A DNA stretch of 64,000 nt. It comes from Paenalicyclobacillus mengziensis. Its GTDB lineage: Bacteria > Bacillota > Bacilli > Alicyclobacillales > Alicyclobacillaceae. A program made the translations under genes and the position numbers. Shown here one piece after another: positions 36,574 to 44,881 of the stretch. The stretch covers positions 3,944,001 through 4,008,000 of the forward strand of contig NZ_CP071182.1 in the NCBI RefSeq assembly GCF_017298635.1, read 5' to 3'. The notes below the pieces were generated by a model. It made no database searches. It saw only the letters and a list, made by a program, of their open reading frames with translations, and was not told where the DNA came from. Numbering within the stretch: the stretch's first letter is position 1; each line of letters opens with the position of its first letter.

Positions 36574-37977
36574 TTATGCGTTTTCGCTCTTCATCCATTC
36601 AGACTGGATTTTCTCCATTGTCTTTCCAGATGTCTCCGGAACGACTTTCTTCATGAACACTGCCATGATGATGCAGAATACGGCGAACACCCAGAAGGTG
36701 AGCGTACCACCGATGGCCTGCAACAAAATTGGGAAGAACTGTGCTACGAGATAGGTTGCAAACCAGAGTGCGAACGATGCGATGGACATGGCCCGGCCGC
36801 GTATGGTCGTTGGGTAGATCTCTGACAGGACAATCCAAACGCCGCCGCCCCAAGACAATTCATACGCGATGGTGTGCAAGAACACGAGTCCAAGAACTAA
36901 CCAAGTGAGCATGTGCGGCAAGGCAAAAGCAATTCCAAGGACCGCAAGGAATAGTGCCATAAACCAGCCATTCCAGACAAGTAAACGTTTACGGCCAACG
37001 CGATCGACAATCAGCATTAGGACAACTACAAAGACAACCTTGATGGCACCAATCCAGACAGTATCGTAAAAGGACGCATTGGTTCCAGCGCCTGCCGCTT
37101 TAAAAATCATAGGAGCATAGTATCCGACAGCGTTTGTTCCTGTGAACTGCTGAAAGATTGCGAGTAAGACACCAATGCCAAGTGCCTTTCGTATGCCAGG
37201 GCTGAAGACTTCTTTCAGGAAGGAATCTGGGACAACCTGAATGGATTCACGAATATCCTTCAGGTCCCGGTTTGCTTGAACCTGCCCATTCACACGAGCT
37301 AGAATCGATAAAGCGCTATCATCCCGACCACGGGTAACCAGGTACCTTGGACTCTCTGGAACCGCGAAGAGCAGGAGGAAGAAGACGATGCCAGGGATGA
37401 CGCCCATGCCAAACATCCAGCGCCAGCCGATTGTTTCGTTCCAAATTGCCGGATGGCTTGACACAATCGCAGCGTTCACAAAGTACACGATAAAAATACC
37501 TGAAACAATAGCTAGCTGATTGGTTCCGACCAACCGCCCGCGAATCCTCGGCGGTGCAATCTCGGCAATGTAAAGCGGTGACAAAAGCGACGCAAGACCA
37601 ATACCGATACCACCAAGAAAGCGACCAATCACAAGCGCAGCAACCCCGCCTGCAAATGCCGTGATGAGGCTGCAAAACACAAACGTGGCACCAGCAATCA
37701 TCAGCGCCTTTTTCCGGCCCACCTTGTCACCCAATAAACCTGCGATGAGGACACCGACCATGGCACCGAGGTCAATACTGCTCGAGACCAGACCTGTCAT
37801 TGCGGCTGTCATGTGAAACTCTGTCTTCAAAAACCCGTTTGCACCTGCAATGACACCCGTATCATAGCCAAACAACAAACCACCGAGCGAAGCAATAATG
37901 ACCACCGCAGTCACAAAACCCAGCCCTGCTTTCGCCCCTCCTGACGCCGTGGCGCGCGACTCTACTTTCACATTCAC
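36574..37977 (-). CDS. Sugar:proton symporter, MFS sugar-porter family
   Basis: The roughly 467-residue protein has 12 membrane helices with the sugar-porter signatures: GGLLFGYDTGVIAGA in helix 1, DKVGRKKALM after helix 2, RFLGGIGIGLASLLSPLYIAE, PESPRYLVTRGR after helix 6, QQFTGTNAVGYYAP in helix 7 and VDRVGRKRLL. Close relatives transport xylose, arabinose, galactose or inositol. The GTG at 37977 is preferred because GAGGTG ends six bases upstream; a GTG at 37986 overlaps that site. It is read in the same direction as cobQ but separated by 330 bases with its own AT-rich upstream region. Confidence 0.93.
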   Translation of the reverse strand: MNVKVESRATASGGAKAGLGFVTAVVIIASLGGLLFGYDTGVIAGANGFLKTEFHMTAAMTGLVSSSIDLGAMVGVLIAGLLGDKVGRKKALMIAGATFVFCSLITAFAGGVAALVIGRFLGGIGIGLASLLSPLYIAEIAPPRIRGRLVGTNQLAIVSGIFIVYFVNAAIVSSHPAIWNETIGWRWMFGMGVIPGIVFFLLLFAVPESPRYLVTRGRDDSALSILARVNGQVQANRDLKDIRESIQVVPDSFLKEVFSPGIRKALGIGVLLAIFQQFTGTNAVGYYAPMIFKAAGAGTNASFYDTVWIGAIKVVFVVVLMLIVDRVGRKRLLVWNGWFMALFLAVLGIAFALPHMLTWLVLGLVFLHTIAYELSWGGGVWIVLSEIYPTTIRGRAMSIASFALWFATYLVAQFFPILLQAIGGTLTFWVFAVFCIIMAVFMKKVVPETSGKTMEKIQSEWMKSENA

Positions 37978-38136
37978 GCCCTTCACCTCTCACTAGTAAG
38001 AATCGTAAGAATCCCGTGAATCTGTTCCGACAGATAGCGCTTCCAGTGAGCGAGCCCATCTCACCTCGCGCTTCTATCCATCAATATATATCAGTTAAAC
38101 ACGTCATCTGTAAAGAGATATTTCTTTCATATATTT

Positions 38137-38168
38137 AATGTTAAAAATAACATTGTTAATTTTTTTTA
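38137..38168. promoter_or_regulatory. AT-rich inverted repeat upstream of the sugar symporter
   Basis: AATGTTA (38137-38143) and TAACATT (38148-38154) form a perfect 7-bp inverted repeat with a four-A centre, followed on the plus strand by GTTAA and eight T. TTTTAACATT recurs near 38257-38266. The element may be an operator for the symporter gene that starts at 37977; the rest of the 330-bp gap holds no gene. Confidence 0.35.
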
Positions 38169-38307
38169 GACAGAACGGCATACAAAAGAGCTAAATTCAT
38201 CGAAAATTTGTGAAAACAATATAAATTATGTTGATTAATTTTCGCATGATTGTTGCTTTTAACATTGGTCGGTGAGGCAATTGAACTTTGACAAATACGA
38301 GGCAGAA

Positions 38308-39825
38308 TTATTGACCAAGTATACGGTAGAAAAGGTTCATGTCCAAATGGCTGCGTACCGTATCAGCAAGCCGCTGGAACGCCGCCGCGCGAATGGCAAG
38401 GGTATTTGTGGCCACCGCCTGTGGCGGCAGTCCCTTAGCTTCACGTATATCATTCAACCATTGATTGCGAAATTCATCGTTATGCAGGACACCATGAAGG
38501 TAAGTCCCTATCACTCGTCCGTCTGGCGAAACATGTCCTTCCAAACTTGCCTCCGCCAAATCGTCTTTGTGGGCAGGGCGGGTAACGGCCAGCGGTTTTT
38601 GCTGTCCCTCAAACAGAGTTGTCCCCATATGGATTTCGTAACCTGCTAGTGCAATCCCCTCAAAGGGTCCGATGAAGTTCCCCATCACCAACACTGTTTT
38701 CTTGTGGGGATGAATCGTCGTCACGCTGTCAAACAGGCCGAGTCCCGAGATGGCATCAAGGTTTGACTCATGGTGTTCCGGGTCATAAACTTGCTTCCCG
38801 AGCATCTGATAACCCCCACAAATGCCAAGCGCATGCGCACCGCGTCGGACTGCTCCCACAACAGCCTTACTCCAGCCATTTTCATGGAGCCAGTTCAAAT
38901 CAAGCAACGTGCTTTTTGTCCCAGGGAGCACAATCACATCTGCATCAGCCAGTTGTTCCGGCTTCGAGCAGAAAAAAGCGTGGACATTGGGCTCAAGAAA
39001 GAGCGGATCGAAATCGGTGAAATTTGAGATGTGAGGCAATTGAATGATTCCCACACGGAGACTCGGCCCAACCGCCCTGGTTTTGTGATACCGCTCCGAC
39101 GCCAGGCCGACAGAGTCTTCCTCGTCAATCCCCAAATTCGGAATAAATGGCACCACTGCGAGTACGGGAACGCCAGTGTACTCCTCCAGCCACCTGCGCC
39201 CCTCGTCAAACAAGCTCGCATCACCGCGAAACCGATTAATGATGATTCCCTTTACCATCCTTCGCTCATCAGGGTCGAGTAGTTGAAGCGTGCCTACAAC
39301 AGACGCAAACACACCGCCGCGGTCGATATCTGCAACCAAAAGTACCCCCGCGCCCGCCATGGCAGCGGTCCTCATGTTGGCAATGTCCCGAGTCTTTAGG
39401 TTCATTTCAACGGGACTTCCTGCACCTTCAATGACAATCACATCGTGGCGCTCTGCAAGGTATTGATAGCTCTCCACAACCGCTTGCCACAGCGTGTCCT
39501 TTTCGTCATAGAAGTAGTCTCTTGCCGATCTCGTTCCAACCGGCCGCCCTTGCAACACAACCTGACTGCGCATGTCGCCAGTCGGTTTTAAGAGGACTGG
39601 GTTCATATGTTCGTTGGGAAGAATCCCGCAGGCCTCTGCCTGCACTGCCTGAGCTCGTCCAATTTCGCGACCGGATGGGGTTACAGCAGAGTTTAGTGAC
39701 ATGTTTTGGGCTTTAAACGGGGCAATACGATACCCGTCTTCCGTGAGTATCCGACAGATTGCCGTTGCAAGGATGCTCTTCCCCACGTTCGATGACGTTC
39801 CCATCACCATGATGCTCTTCGCCAC
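38308..39825 (-). CDS. cobQ: Cobyric acid synthase
   Basis: The 505-residue enzyme amidates four side chains of adenosylcobyrinate a,c-diamide using glutamine and ATP (late B12 synthesis). The N-terminal ATPase domain shows GTSSNVGKSILATAICRIL, FKAQNMSLNSAVT and EACGILPNEHMNPVLLKP. The GATase-like domain has GICGGYQMLGKQV with the nucleophile cysteine and GTYLHGVLHND near the end. It follows cobB by nine bases in one leftward operon. The only B12-dependent candidate in the window is the radical SAM protein at its start. Confidence 0.96.
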   Translation of the reverse strand: MAKSIMVMGTSSNVGKSILATAICRILTEDGYRIAPFKAQNMSLNSAVTPSGREIGRAQAVQAEACGILPNEHMNPVLLKPTGDMRSQVVLQGRPVGTRSARDYFYDEKDTLWQAVVESYQYLAERHDVIVIEGAGSPVEMNLKTRDIANMRTAAMAGAGVLLVADIDRGGVFASVVGTLQLLDPDERRMVKGIIINRFRGDASLFDEGRRWLEEYTGVPVLAVVPFIPNLGIDEEDSVGLASERYHKTRAVGPSLRVGIIQLPHISNFTDFDPLFLEPNVHAFFCSKPEQLADADVIVLPGTKSTLLDLNWLHENGWSKAVVGAVRRGAHALGICGGYQMLGKQVYDPEHHESNLDAISGLGLFDSVTTIHPHKKTVLVMGNFIGPFEGIALAGYEIHMGTTLFEGQQKPLAVTRPAHKDDLAEASLEGHVSPDGRVIGTYLHGVLHNDEFRNQWLNDIREAKGLPPQAVATNTLAIRAAAFQRLADTVRSHLDMNLFYRILGQ

Positions 39826-39834
39826 TCCGTCCGC

Positions 39835-41247
39835 CTACCTCTCCAATTTCTGTGTCTGGTACAAGCGGCAGCGTTCGACAAACCGCTCAGCCACTTGCGG
39901 ATTCGAGCCAAAATGAAGATGGGTGTACCCTGCGATGACATTGTCTCTTAAATATCCTTCGCCTTGTATGGATGGAAGCCTGTAGCCAGAGGTTGTGTAG
40001 GCAAAAGGTTGGGGGAGAAGTCCATACTCGATGGTTGAGTAGTGAAATTCGTGCCCTCGCGCCGATTGCTTATCAGGAAGAAGCCAATTGCCGGCGGCAC
40101 CTGTGACCTCCCGATAACCAAACCCAGAGAGTCGCTGTTGCATCGTGACTTGTGCAGGAATCACGCCGACCATTTGATGTCTACCGCCATGCACATCCCT
40201 CAGTTGCTCTGTGAGGTACATATAACCCCCGCACTCCGCGTATGTAGGCAGTCCGTGTTCGATCCGTTCGCGAAGTTCTGTCATCGCTTCTCGATGTAAA
40301 CTGAGCAAAGCCGCAAATTCTTCCGGAAATCCCCCGCCAATGTACAGCCCATCTGCTTCTCTTGGTACGAGTTCTCCCGCAAGCGGGCTAAAAAACAAAA
40401 GTTCTGCGCCGTAATGTTCCAGTAGATCGAAGTTTTCTGGGTAGTAGAAATTAAACGCTGCATCCTTTGCAACTGCAATTTGCACCTTTGCTGTGTCTTC
40501 ATACTTCGAAGAGAGTAATCCAGAAAGCGGTGAAAAATCGGCTTCCGATGTCACTTCAGGTGCCGTACGTGCCAAAGCGTAAATTGCGTCTAAATTGATG
40601 GTGGACGACGCAATGTCGCTGAGCTGCTGGAACAGACCTGCGTGTTCACCCCGTTCTATCGCGGGAATCAAACCTAAATGTCGCTCTGGAATCTCAATCT
40701 CCGAGTGTTTCGAAAGATATCCCACAACCGGCACTCCGCACTCTTTCTCGACGGCTTCCTTAATGAGGTTGAAGTGCCCTTCTCCACCGACACCGTTCGC
40801 GATAACGCCAGCGATGTTCACCGCGTTATCGAAGGTCTGATACCCCTTCACCATCGCTGCCGCGCTCCGAGCCATTCCACTCGCGTCAATGACGAGCAGA
40901 ACAGGAGAACTCAGAACCAGGCTGATTTCTGCGGTGCTTCCTTGGTTTGAGAGCGCACCCTTGCCGTCGTAAAATCCCATGACACCCTCTACAATGGAGA
41001 TATCTGCGTCATGAGAAGCATGTAAGAACACATCGCGGACCATCTCCGTAGGGAGCATCCAACTGTCTAAATTTCGTGATGCTCTGCCGGTTATCGCGGT
41101 ATGATAACTCCCATCAATGTAATCCGGACCGACTTTAAAACCCTGTACGGTAAGTCCGCGAGCTCGAAATGCGGCCATGAGACAGAGTGTCACAGTGGAT
41201 TTTCCAACACCACTGTGCGTACCTGCAATGACGATGCGTGATAAGCT
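39835..41247 (-). CDS. cobB: Cobyrinate a,c-diamide synthase
   Basis: The roughly 470-residue enzyme performs the first two glutamine-dependent amidations of cobyrinate. The P-loop is in VIAGTHSGVGKSTVTLCLM, followed by GLTVQGFKVGPDYIDGSYH and EGVMGFYDG. The C-terminal GATase domain has GLYIGGGFPEEFA and PTYAECGGYMYL with the nucleophile cysteine. I place the start at the GTG at 41247 because family members begin a few residues before RIVIAGTHSG; the ORF extends to 41310 but that stretch folds into a hairpin. It sits between an unknown protein and cobQ. Confidence 0.93.
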   Translation of the reverse strand, partial: SLSRIVIAGTHSGVGKSTVTLCLMAAFRARGLTVQGFKVGPDYIDGSYHTAITGRASRNLDSWMLPTEMVRDVFLHASHDADISIVEGVMGFYDGKGALSNQGSTAEISLVLSSPVLLVIDASGMARSAAAMVKGYQTFDNAVNIAGVIANGVGGEGHFNLIKEAVEKECGVPVVGYLSKHSEIEIPERHLGLIPAIERGEHAGLFQQLSDIASSTINLDAIYALARTAPEVTSEADFSPLSGLLSSKYEDTAKVQIAVAKDAAFNFYYPENFDLLEHYGAELLFFSPLAGELVPREADGLYIGGGFPEEFAALLSLHREAMTELRERIEHGLPTYAECGGYMYLTEQLRDVHGGRHQMVGVIPAQVTMQQRLSGFGYREVTGAAGNWLLPDKQSARGHEFHYSTIEYGLLPQPFAYTTSGYRLPSIQGEGYLRDNVIAGYTHLHFGSNPQVAERFVERCRLYQTQKLER

Positions 41248-41282
41248 CACCTTGGTCAACTCGCTTTCGAAGACAACACTGA

Positions 41283-41316
41283 CCCCAAGTATCAGCGGAG
41301 TTACCCGCACTTGGGG
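41283..41316 (-). other. Stem-loop between the unknown protein and cobB
   Basis: CCCCAAGT (41283-41290) and ACTTGGGG (41309-41316) form a perfect 8-bp stem, and the interior can pair further (GCGG with CCGC). It lies 10 bases after the stop at 41326 and 36 bases before the chosen cobB start. There is no U-tract, so it may be an mRNA processing or stabilising element. Confidence 0.45.
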
Positions 41317-41325
41317 CCAGGAACG

Positions 41326-41841
41326 TCAGTGGGCTTGGAACGCTCGCACTGTGTCTGTGCGTTTCTGCAGCAATTTGCGAACCTCTGCAACCGTGTCTTC
41401 ATCAATGGCGGACAATGCCTGCAGCAGTTCACGGTCGATTTGCACGAGATGGCCGAGGAACTGGTCATTCTCTGCCTGACTACGCCGCACAAAGTCGTTC
41501 GGAGGACTGACAGCAGACCGAATCTGCACGCGAAGCGACTCAATTTCTCGAATGTAACTTTCCATCGCCTTGACTGCCTCCAGCCCGTCCATGGACGAAT
41601 ACAGATTCTCACGAGTCGGTTGCGGCAGGTTTTGGCGAAGGCGATGTAACTCTGATTGCAACTGTGTCGTGTACTGAGCTAAAGCATCGTCGCACAGGTT
41701 TCGCAGTTTCACACTCTGGTCTCGAAACGCGTTAGCCGGATTCTGATAGTCATAACTCCAGAGGTCAAGCGTCCCCTTGAGTAAGCCGGTAATCACGCCC
41801 GACGGGGCCAGTGCAACGCCGTACTTACTTAGTCGACCCAT
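41326..41841 (-). CDS. Hypothetical helical protein co-transcribed with SPFH protein
   Basis: The 171-residue protein is almost entirely helical and charged, for example LRNLCDDALAQYTTQLQSEL and LQKRTDTVRAFQAH, so a coiled coil is likely. A short hydrophobic N-terminal stretch (GVALAPSGVITGLLKGTLDL) could associate with membrane. I do not recognise a family. The ATG at 41841 has GGAGGG upstream and overlaps the SPFH gene by 17 bases, implying coupled translation and probably physical partnership with that protein. An ATG-like extension to 41862 is less likely. Confidence 0.75.
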   Translation of the reverse strand: MGRLSKYGVALAPSGVITGLLKGTLDLWSYDYQNPANAFRDQSVKLRNLCDDALAQYTTQLQSELHRLRQNLPQPTRENLYSSMDGLEAVKAMESYIREIESLRVQIRSAVSPPNDFVRRSQAENDQFLGHLVQIDRELLQALSAIDEDTVAEVRKLLQKRTDTVRAFQAH

Positions 41842-42661
41842 TGCTCCCACCCTCCGCAGCATCCATACTCATGAGCGGATTTCCTACATAATACGGTTTA
41901 CCAACCGCCATGTTTGGAGCGGAGACAATGCCTCGCTGAGCCATCAGCATCGCCGTGTAGTAACGTACTGCATCGATTTCTGACAAACCGAAAGCACGCA
42001 GGGCAATCAATTCTTTCATCCGTTCATCTTTCGGAAATACTAGAGCTTTCACATCGTTCAACGTCAAACCATAGACTGTGAGAAACTCCTGTAGATGATC
42101 TTTTACCAGTTCAATGATGTCCGGCATCTTTTCGTTGACCCTTTCGAGTGGGGTCACCTGAACAATTTTGTTAATGGATTGCTCGATGACTGGTCCGGCG
42201 TACGCATTCACCTCTTCCATCGTCACATGATGTCCAGAGATTGGCATGTGCTGCACCAGTTTTAGTGCGTCTTCTTTGGTGTCTACGTGCACGTAGCAAC
42301 TTACGTGGTATCCCATTTCTGCCATTTCCCGAGAATACGCAATACCCGCTACTTCGAGAATCAATTTAGCCCGGTTGATGTAGATGACCTCGTATTGCCA
42401 GGGACTGTTGCCGCCAAAGAATGCTTGTTGAAACGTGCCAATGATCGGCCGATCCGGTGTCTTGATTGTGTACTGCCCCGTGTCATACACATCCATGATT
42501 GCACCGCGTGACTTCAATACCGCAAAATGATTGCTTTCTACAGTCAACAGCGAGCCGTTCATAATCGAGTTATCCGGATAGTGGTAAGCAAGCACATTTG
42601 GCCCTAACAGCTCTTTTCCATCTTGTGTAAGTGTGCTGATGACCTGGCGAATTCCCGCCAC
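41825..42661 (-). CDS. SPFH-domain (stomatin/flotillin-like) protein, YdjI-type
   Basis: The 278-residue protein resembles the SPFH family member YdjI: SIMNGSLLTVESNHFAVLKS near the start, a beta-rich middle with NSPWQYEVIYINRAKLIL, and the helical VNAYAGPVIEQSINKIV plus LQEFLTVYGLTLNDVKAL at the end of the SPFH domain. The C-terminal NMAVGKPYYVGNP carries no zinc ribbon, unlike some relatives. SPFH proteins oligomerise on membranes. The GTG at 42661 has AGGGGAT just upstream, so the longer frame to 42688, which contains the ribosome binding site, is unlikely. It heads an operon with the unknown protein, cobB and cobQ. Confidence 0.75.
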   Translation of the reverse strand: MAGIRQVISTLTQDGKELLGPNVLAYHYPDNSIMNGSLLTVESNHFAVLKSRGAIMDVYDTGQYTIKTPDRPIIGTFQQAFFGGNSPWQYEVIYINRAKLILEVAGIAYSREMAEMGYHVSCYVHVDTKEDALKLVQHMPISGHHVTMEEVNAYAGPVIEQSINKIVQVTPLERVNEKMPDIIELVKDHLQEFLTVYGLTLNDVKALVFPKDERMKELIALRAFGLSEIDAVRYYTAMLMAQRGIVSAPNMAVGKPYYVGNPLMSMDAAEGGSNGSTK

Positions 42662-42754
42662 AAAACATCCCCTCTTCTCCTTGCGCAACCTGTGACAGAA
42701 AACAACCTTTCATTCCATATTTTAGACTATGAAGGCTCGGCATATGTGATGTTT

Positions 42755-44173
42755 TCACTTGGAACTGTTGCTCGAGTTACTGCTCGCAGGTATGCTGTTA
42801 CTCGTTGTGATGGTGACATTGCCAGTACTGTTACCTGTGGCATTGTTTGTAGCACTCGTTGAATTTTCTGTGTTGCCGGTAGAGTTTCCAGAAGACTGAC
42901 TGGAACTGGAAGATGTATTGATGGGAGCGGTGTTCCCTGTTGTGTTCCCTGTTGTGTTCCCTGTTGTGTTCCCTGTTGTGTTCCCTGTTGTGTTCCCCGA
43001 GGCACTGCCTGTCGAGGTTCCTGTTGTATTCCCTGCAGTACTTCCCGACTGACCGACGGTGTTTCCGCTTGATCCGCTTGCCTGGCTTGCACTGCTTCCG
43101 CTTGCGCTGGTTCCACTTGTGCTTTTTCCAGTTGGATTGGTAGTTCCGGAAGAATTGTTATGTGCCGATTGCGCTGGACTACTCGAGGGAGTACTTGAAG
43201 CTACTGAAGCCCCTGAATAGTTGTAATGTCCTTCTACGGTCACAAGCGTCCCATAGTGCAGTAGTGACCAGACAGTCTTGGCATGGCTGATAGGCAGTTC
43301 AACACAACCGACGCTTTGTGGGAATCCGTAAGATGCCCTTGGGAACCCGTGGATAGCTTCACTGCCATCATAATAGTTCACGTAAGGTACGCCGGGATCG
43401 CTGTATTTTGTACCGTTCGGGTTGGTACCGCGCATCGTTTGTGAAAGAAAACGCTCGTAGACTGCGAACGTTCCATCCGTTGACGGAGCTGCAGCTACAC
43501 CAGTGTTGGCAATGGACTGATATACCCACTTGCCGTCCTGCCATACGTGAATCTCCTCCGGAGCAGGGTTCTTCGTCACGAGAACGAACGTGTACGGATT
43601 CGGATTTTGCCGGGCATTTGCACCAAGTATTGCCTGCCACACTGCCGGACCCACGATGCCGTCAATCCCCAGACCATTCACATGCTCCACCGCAATCACG
43701 GCGGCTCTCGTCATCTCCGTATATGTATCAGGTATCCACTGTGAGGTCACTTGACTCGGTACATTGCCATAACGCCACTGAAAGGTCACGTTTGGAGGGG
43801 CGTTCAGGTTGGATAATGTAATTGCAGGTATCGTAGATGAACTTACGATTAAGGGAAGGTATCCCAATTCAGCAAGACGTTCGTTCAACGCGAGTACTTC
43901 GGGCCCGGTTACCCCAAGCCCAAACGATGGATAAGTCACTGTCGAAGGTGCAGACGTAGCAGAGTTCGCATGGTGCGACTGTGACGTCGTACCTGCCCTA
44001 TTTTTCACAGAAGACGCCGGTGGCGTCACCGCTGTGCTCTTGTTTGTCTCAGTGACACTATGAGTTAACGCTTGTGAGGGACTGAATTGGTTCACGATTG
44101 CACAGCCCGTTTGGCTAACACCGAGCAATATCAAAATTCCTAAGATGGACAGTTGTTTTTGCCTCTGCTGCAC
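42755..44173 (-). CDS. L,D-transpeptidase lipoprotein with peptidoglycan-binding domain and repetitive tail
   Basis: The 472-residue protein has a lipoprotein signal (LGILILLGVSQTGC), a Ser/Thr-rich linker, a peptidoglycan-binding segment (GPEVLALNERLAELGYLP and AVEHVNGLGIDGIVGPAVW), a YkuD catalytic domain with HGFPRASYGFPQSVGC where the final cysteine is the nucleophile, and a C-terminal tail of about 150 residues rich in Ser, Gly, Thr and Asn including NTTG repeats. It would form 3-3 peptidoglycan cross-links or attach proteins outside the membrane. The low-complexity tail probably spans the wall and is encoded by slippage-prone DNA. Confidence 0.9.
   Translation of the reverse strand: MQQRQKQLSILGILILLGVSQTGCAIVNQFSPSQALTHSVTETNKSTAVTPPASSVKNRAGTTSQSHHANSATSAPSTVTYPSFGLGVTGPEVLALNERLAELGYLPLIVSSSTIPAITLSNLNAPPNVTFQWRYGNVPSQVTSQWIPDTYTEMTRAAVIAVEHVNGLGIDGIVGPAVWQAILGANARQNPNPYTFVLVTKNPAPEEIHVWQDGKWVYQSIANTGVAAAPSTDGTFAVYERFLSQTMRGTNPNGTKYSDPGVPYVNYYDGSEAIHGFPRASYGFPQSVGCVELPISHAKTVWSLLHYGTLVTVEGHYNYSGASVASSTPSSSPAQSAHNNSSGTTNPTGKSTSGTSASGSSASQASGSSGNTVGQSGSTAGNTTGTSTGSASGNTTGNTTGNTTGNTTGNTTGNTAPINTSSSSSQSSGNSTGNTENSTSATNNATGNSTGNVTITTSNSIPASSNSSNSSK
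42931..42997. repeat. 12-bp tandem repeats in the L,D-transpeptidase tail
   Basis: TGTTCCCTGTTG is repeated about five times (42931-42990) with a partial sixth unit, encoding the NTTG tetrapeptide on the minus strand. Being a multiple of three, changes in copy number keep the frame, so tail length is likely polymorphic. Confidence 0.85.
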
Positions 44174-44497
44174 CTTACTCTCACCTCGTTACTCCGCCTA
44201 CATGGCGTCTATGTAAATTTGACGATTGTCGAGGCCAAAATGTTTCATCTCACTCGACTTATTGGGCCTTCTTGCTTTACCATCCCACACGGTTTCGCGA
44301 ATCTTGAAGACGAAATAGAAAGTCTGAAGCGTTCATGCATACATTGCAACGTGTCAGCATCACGCCTTTGGACTTCAGAGAAGTGCCATTTTTTGGTACA
44401 CAGGTGTGATATCAGCTTACCGATTTATTCGCTACACACCGTGTTAAACCCCTGCAAGCGGTCTAAGAAATTTAAAATTTTGTATGGTTGAGGGATG

Positions 44498-44503
44498 TAT
44501 AAT
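44498..44503 (+). promoter_or_regulatory. Candidate -10 box for the riboswitch transcript
   Basis: A perfect TATAAT lies about 60 bases before the riboswitch aptamer. No good -35 hexamer is found at 16-18 bases upstream (the region is AT-rich), so the promoter assignment is tentative. The remainder of 44174-44497 upstream of the transpeptidase gene shows no gene. Confidence 0.4.
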
Positions 44504-44560
44504 CAGAGAATTTGGACTACACATTTGTAAATTGAAGGAATGCTAGCCTTTCGAGGCGAA

Positions 44561-44651
44561 TACATCTACAACGGGCAAACCCTGAGAAATCGGGGGACGC
44601 AAAGCCATGGGCCTACGGCGAAAGCTACGGCTGCCAGGTTGCACAAATCGC
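44561..44651 (+). ncRNA. c-di-GMP-I (GEMM) riboswitch aptamer
   Basis: The conserved GEMM blocks appear in order: GGGCAAACC (44573-44581), a P2 hairpin closed by a GAAA tetraloop (CCTGA GAAA TCGGGG), GGGACGCAAAGCCA (44593-44606), GGGCCTA at the start of P3, and GCTGCCAGGTTGC at the 3' side. These match the Vc2-type c-di-GMP-I consensus, including the tetraloop that docks into P3. The terminator at 44658-44690 shares the sequence CCAGGTT with the aptamer 3' strand (44634-44640), so the terminator's 5' strand AACCTGG can pair with either. That arrangement suggests that ligand binding, by locking the aptamer, favours termination (OFF switch); this is inference. Confidence 0.92.
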
Positions 44652-44657
44652 GCGGAC

Positions 44658-44690
44658 AAAGAACCTGGCGCTACCGCCAGGTTCTTTTTG
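44658..44690 (+). terminator. Expression-platform terminator of the c-di-GMP riboswitch
   Basis: AAAGAACCTGGCG (44658-44670) pairs perfectly with CGCCAGGTTCTTT (44675-44687) over the loop CTAC and runs into TT. It begins about seven bases after the aptamer and is followed, 190 bases on, by the HTH-TPR regulator gene. Confidence 0.93.
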
Positions 44691-44710
44691 TCTTGTACGG
44701 AATTGAACTA

Positions 44711-44848
44711 CTAATTTGCGGTAGACATCGGCGTGGGAGGATGCGTTGGCCCACCCCCGTTGTCGGCGTAGACCGTTGTTGCAAGTGACAGGCCCGTAAT
44801 AAGGAGTGCCGCAAACAGTCCCAACAGTCGAAAAATAAGCGCTTTCAT
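44711..44848 (-). CDS. Secreted 45-residue propeptide, candidate quorum-sensing signal
   Basis: The product begins MKALIFRLLGLFAALLITG and has a textbook signal peptide: basic start, 15-residue hydrophobic core and a VYA cleavage site near residue 28. The predicted exported part is DNGGGPTHPPTPMSTAN. AAGGAGGA lies eight bases before the ATG. It is divergent from the HTH-TPR regulator with only 33 bases between the start codons, the arrangement of many RRNPP receptor/propeptide pairs such as Phr, PapR or NprX. Such signals are usually cut to five to ten C-terminal residues and re-imported by an oligopeptide permease. The reading frame is strong; its role as a signal is inference from context. 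Confidence 0.8.
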   Translation of the reverse strand: MKALIFRLLGLFAALLITGLSLATTVYADNGGGPTHPPTPMSTAN

Positions 44849-44881
44849 ATATTGATTCCTCCTTTATGAGGTGATAGCAGA

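Noticed and set aside
42727..43116. Long minus-strand frame rich in Gln/Gly/Thr overlapping the L,D-transpeptidase tail
   Set aside because: It is an alternate reading of the 12-bp repeats in the transpeptidase tail and has no ribosome binding site or domain.
44153..44491. 112-codon frame between the transpeptidase and the riboswitch
   Set aside because: It overlaps the transpeptidase start on the other strand, has no ribosome binding site and no recognisable features.
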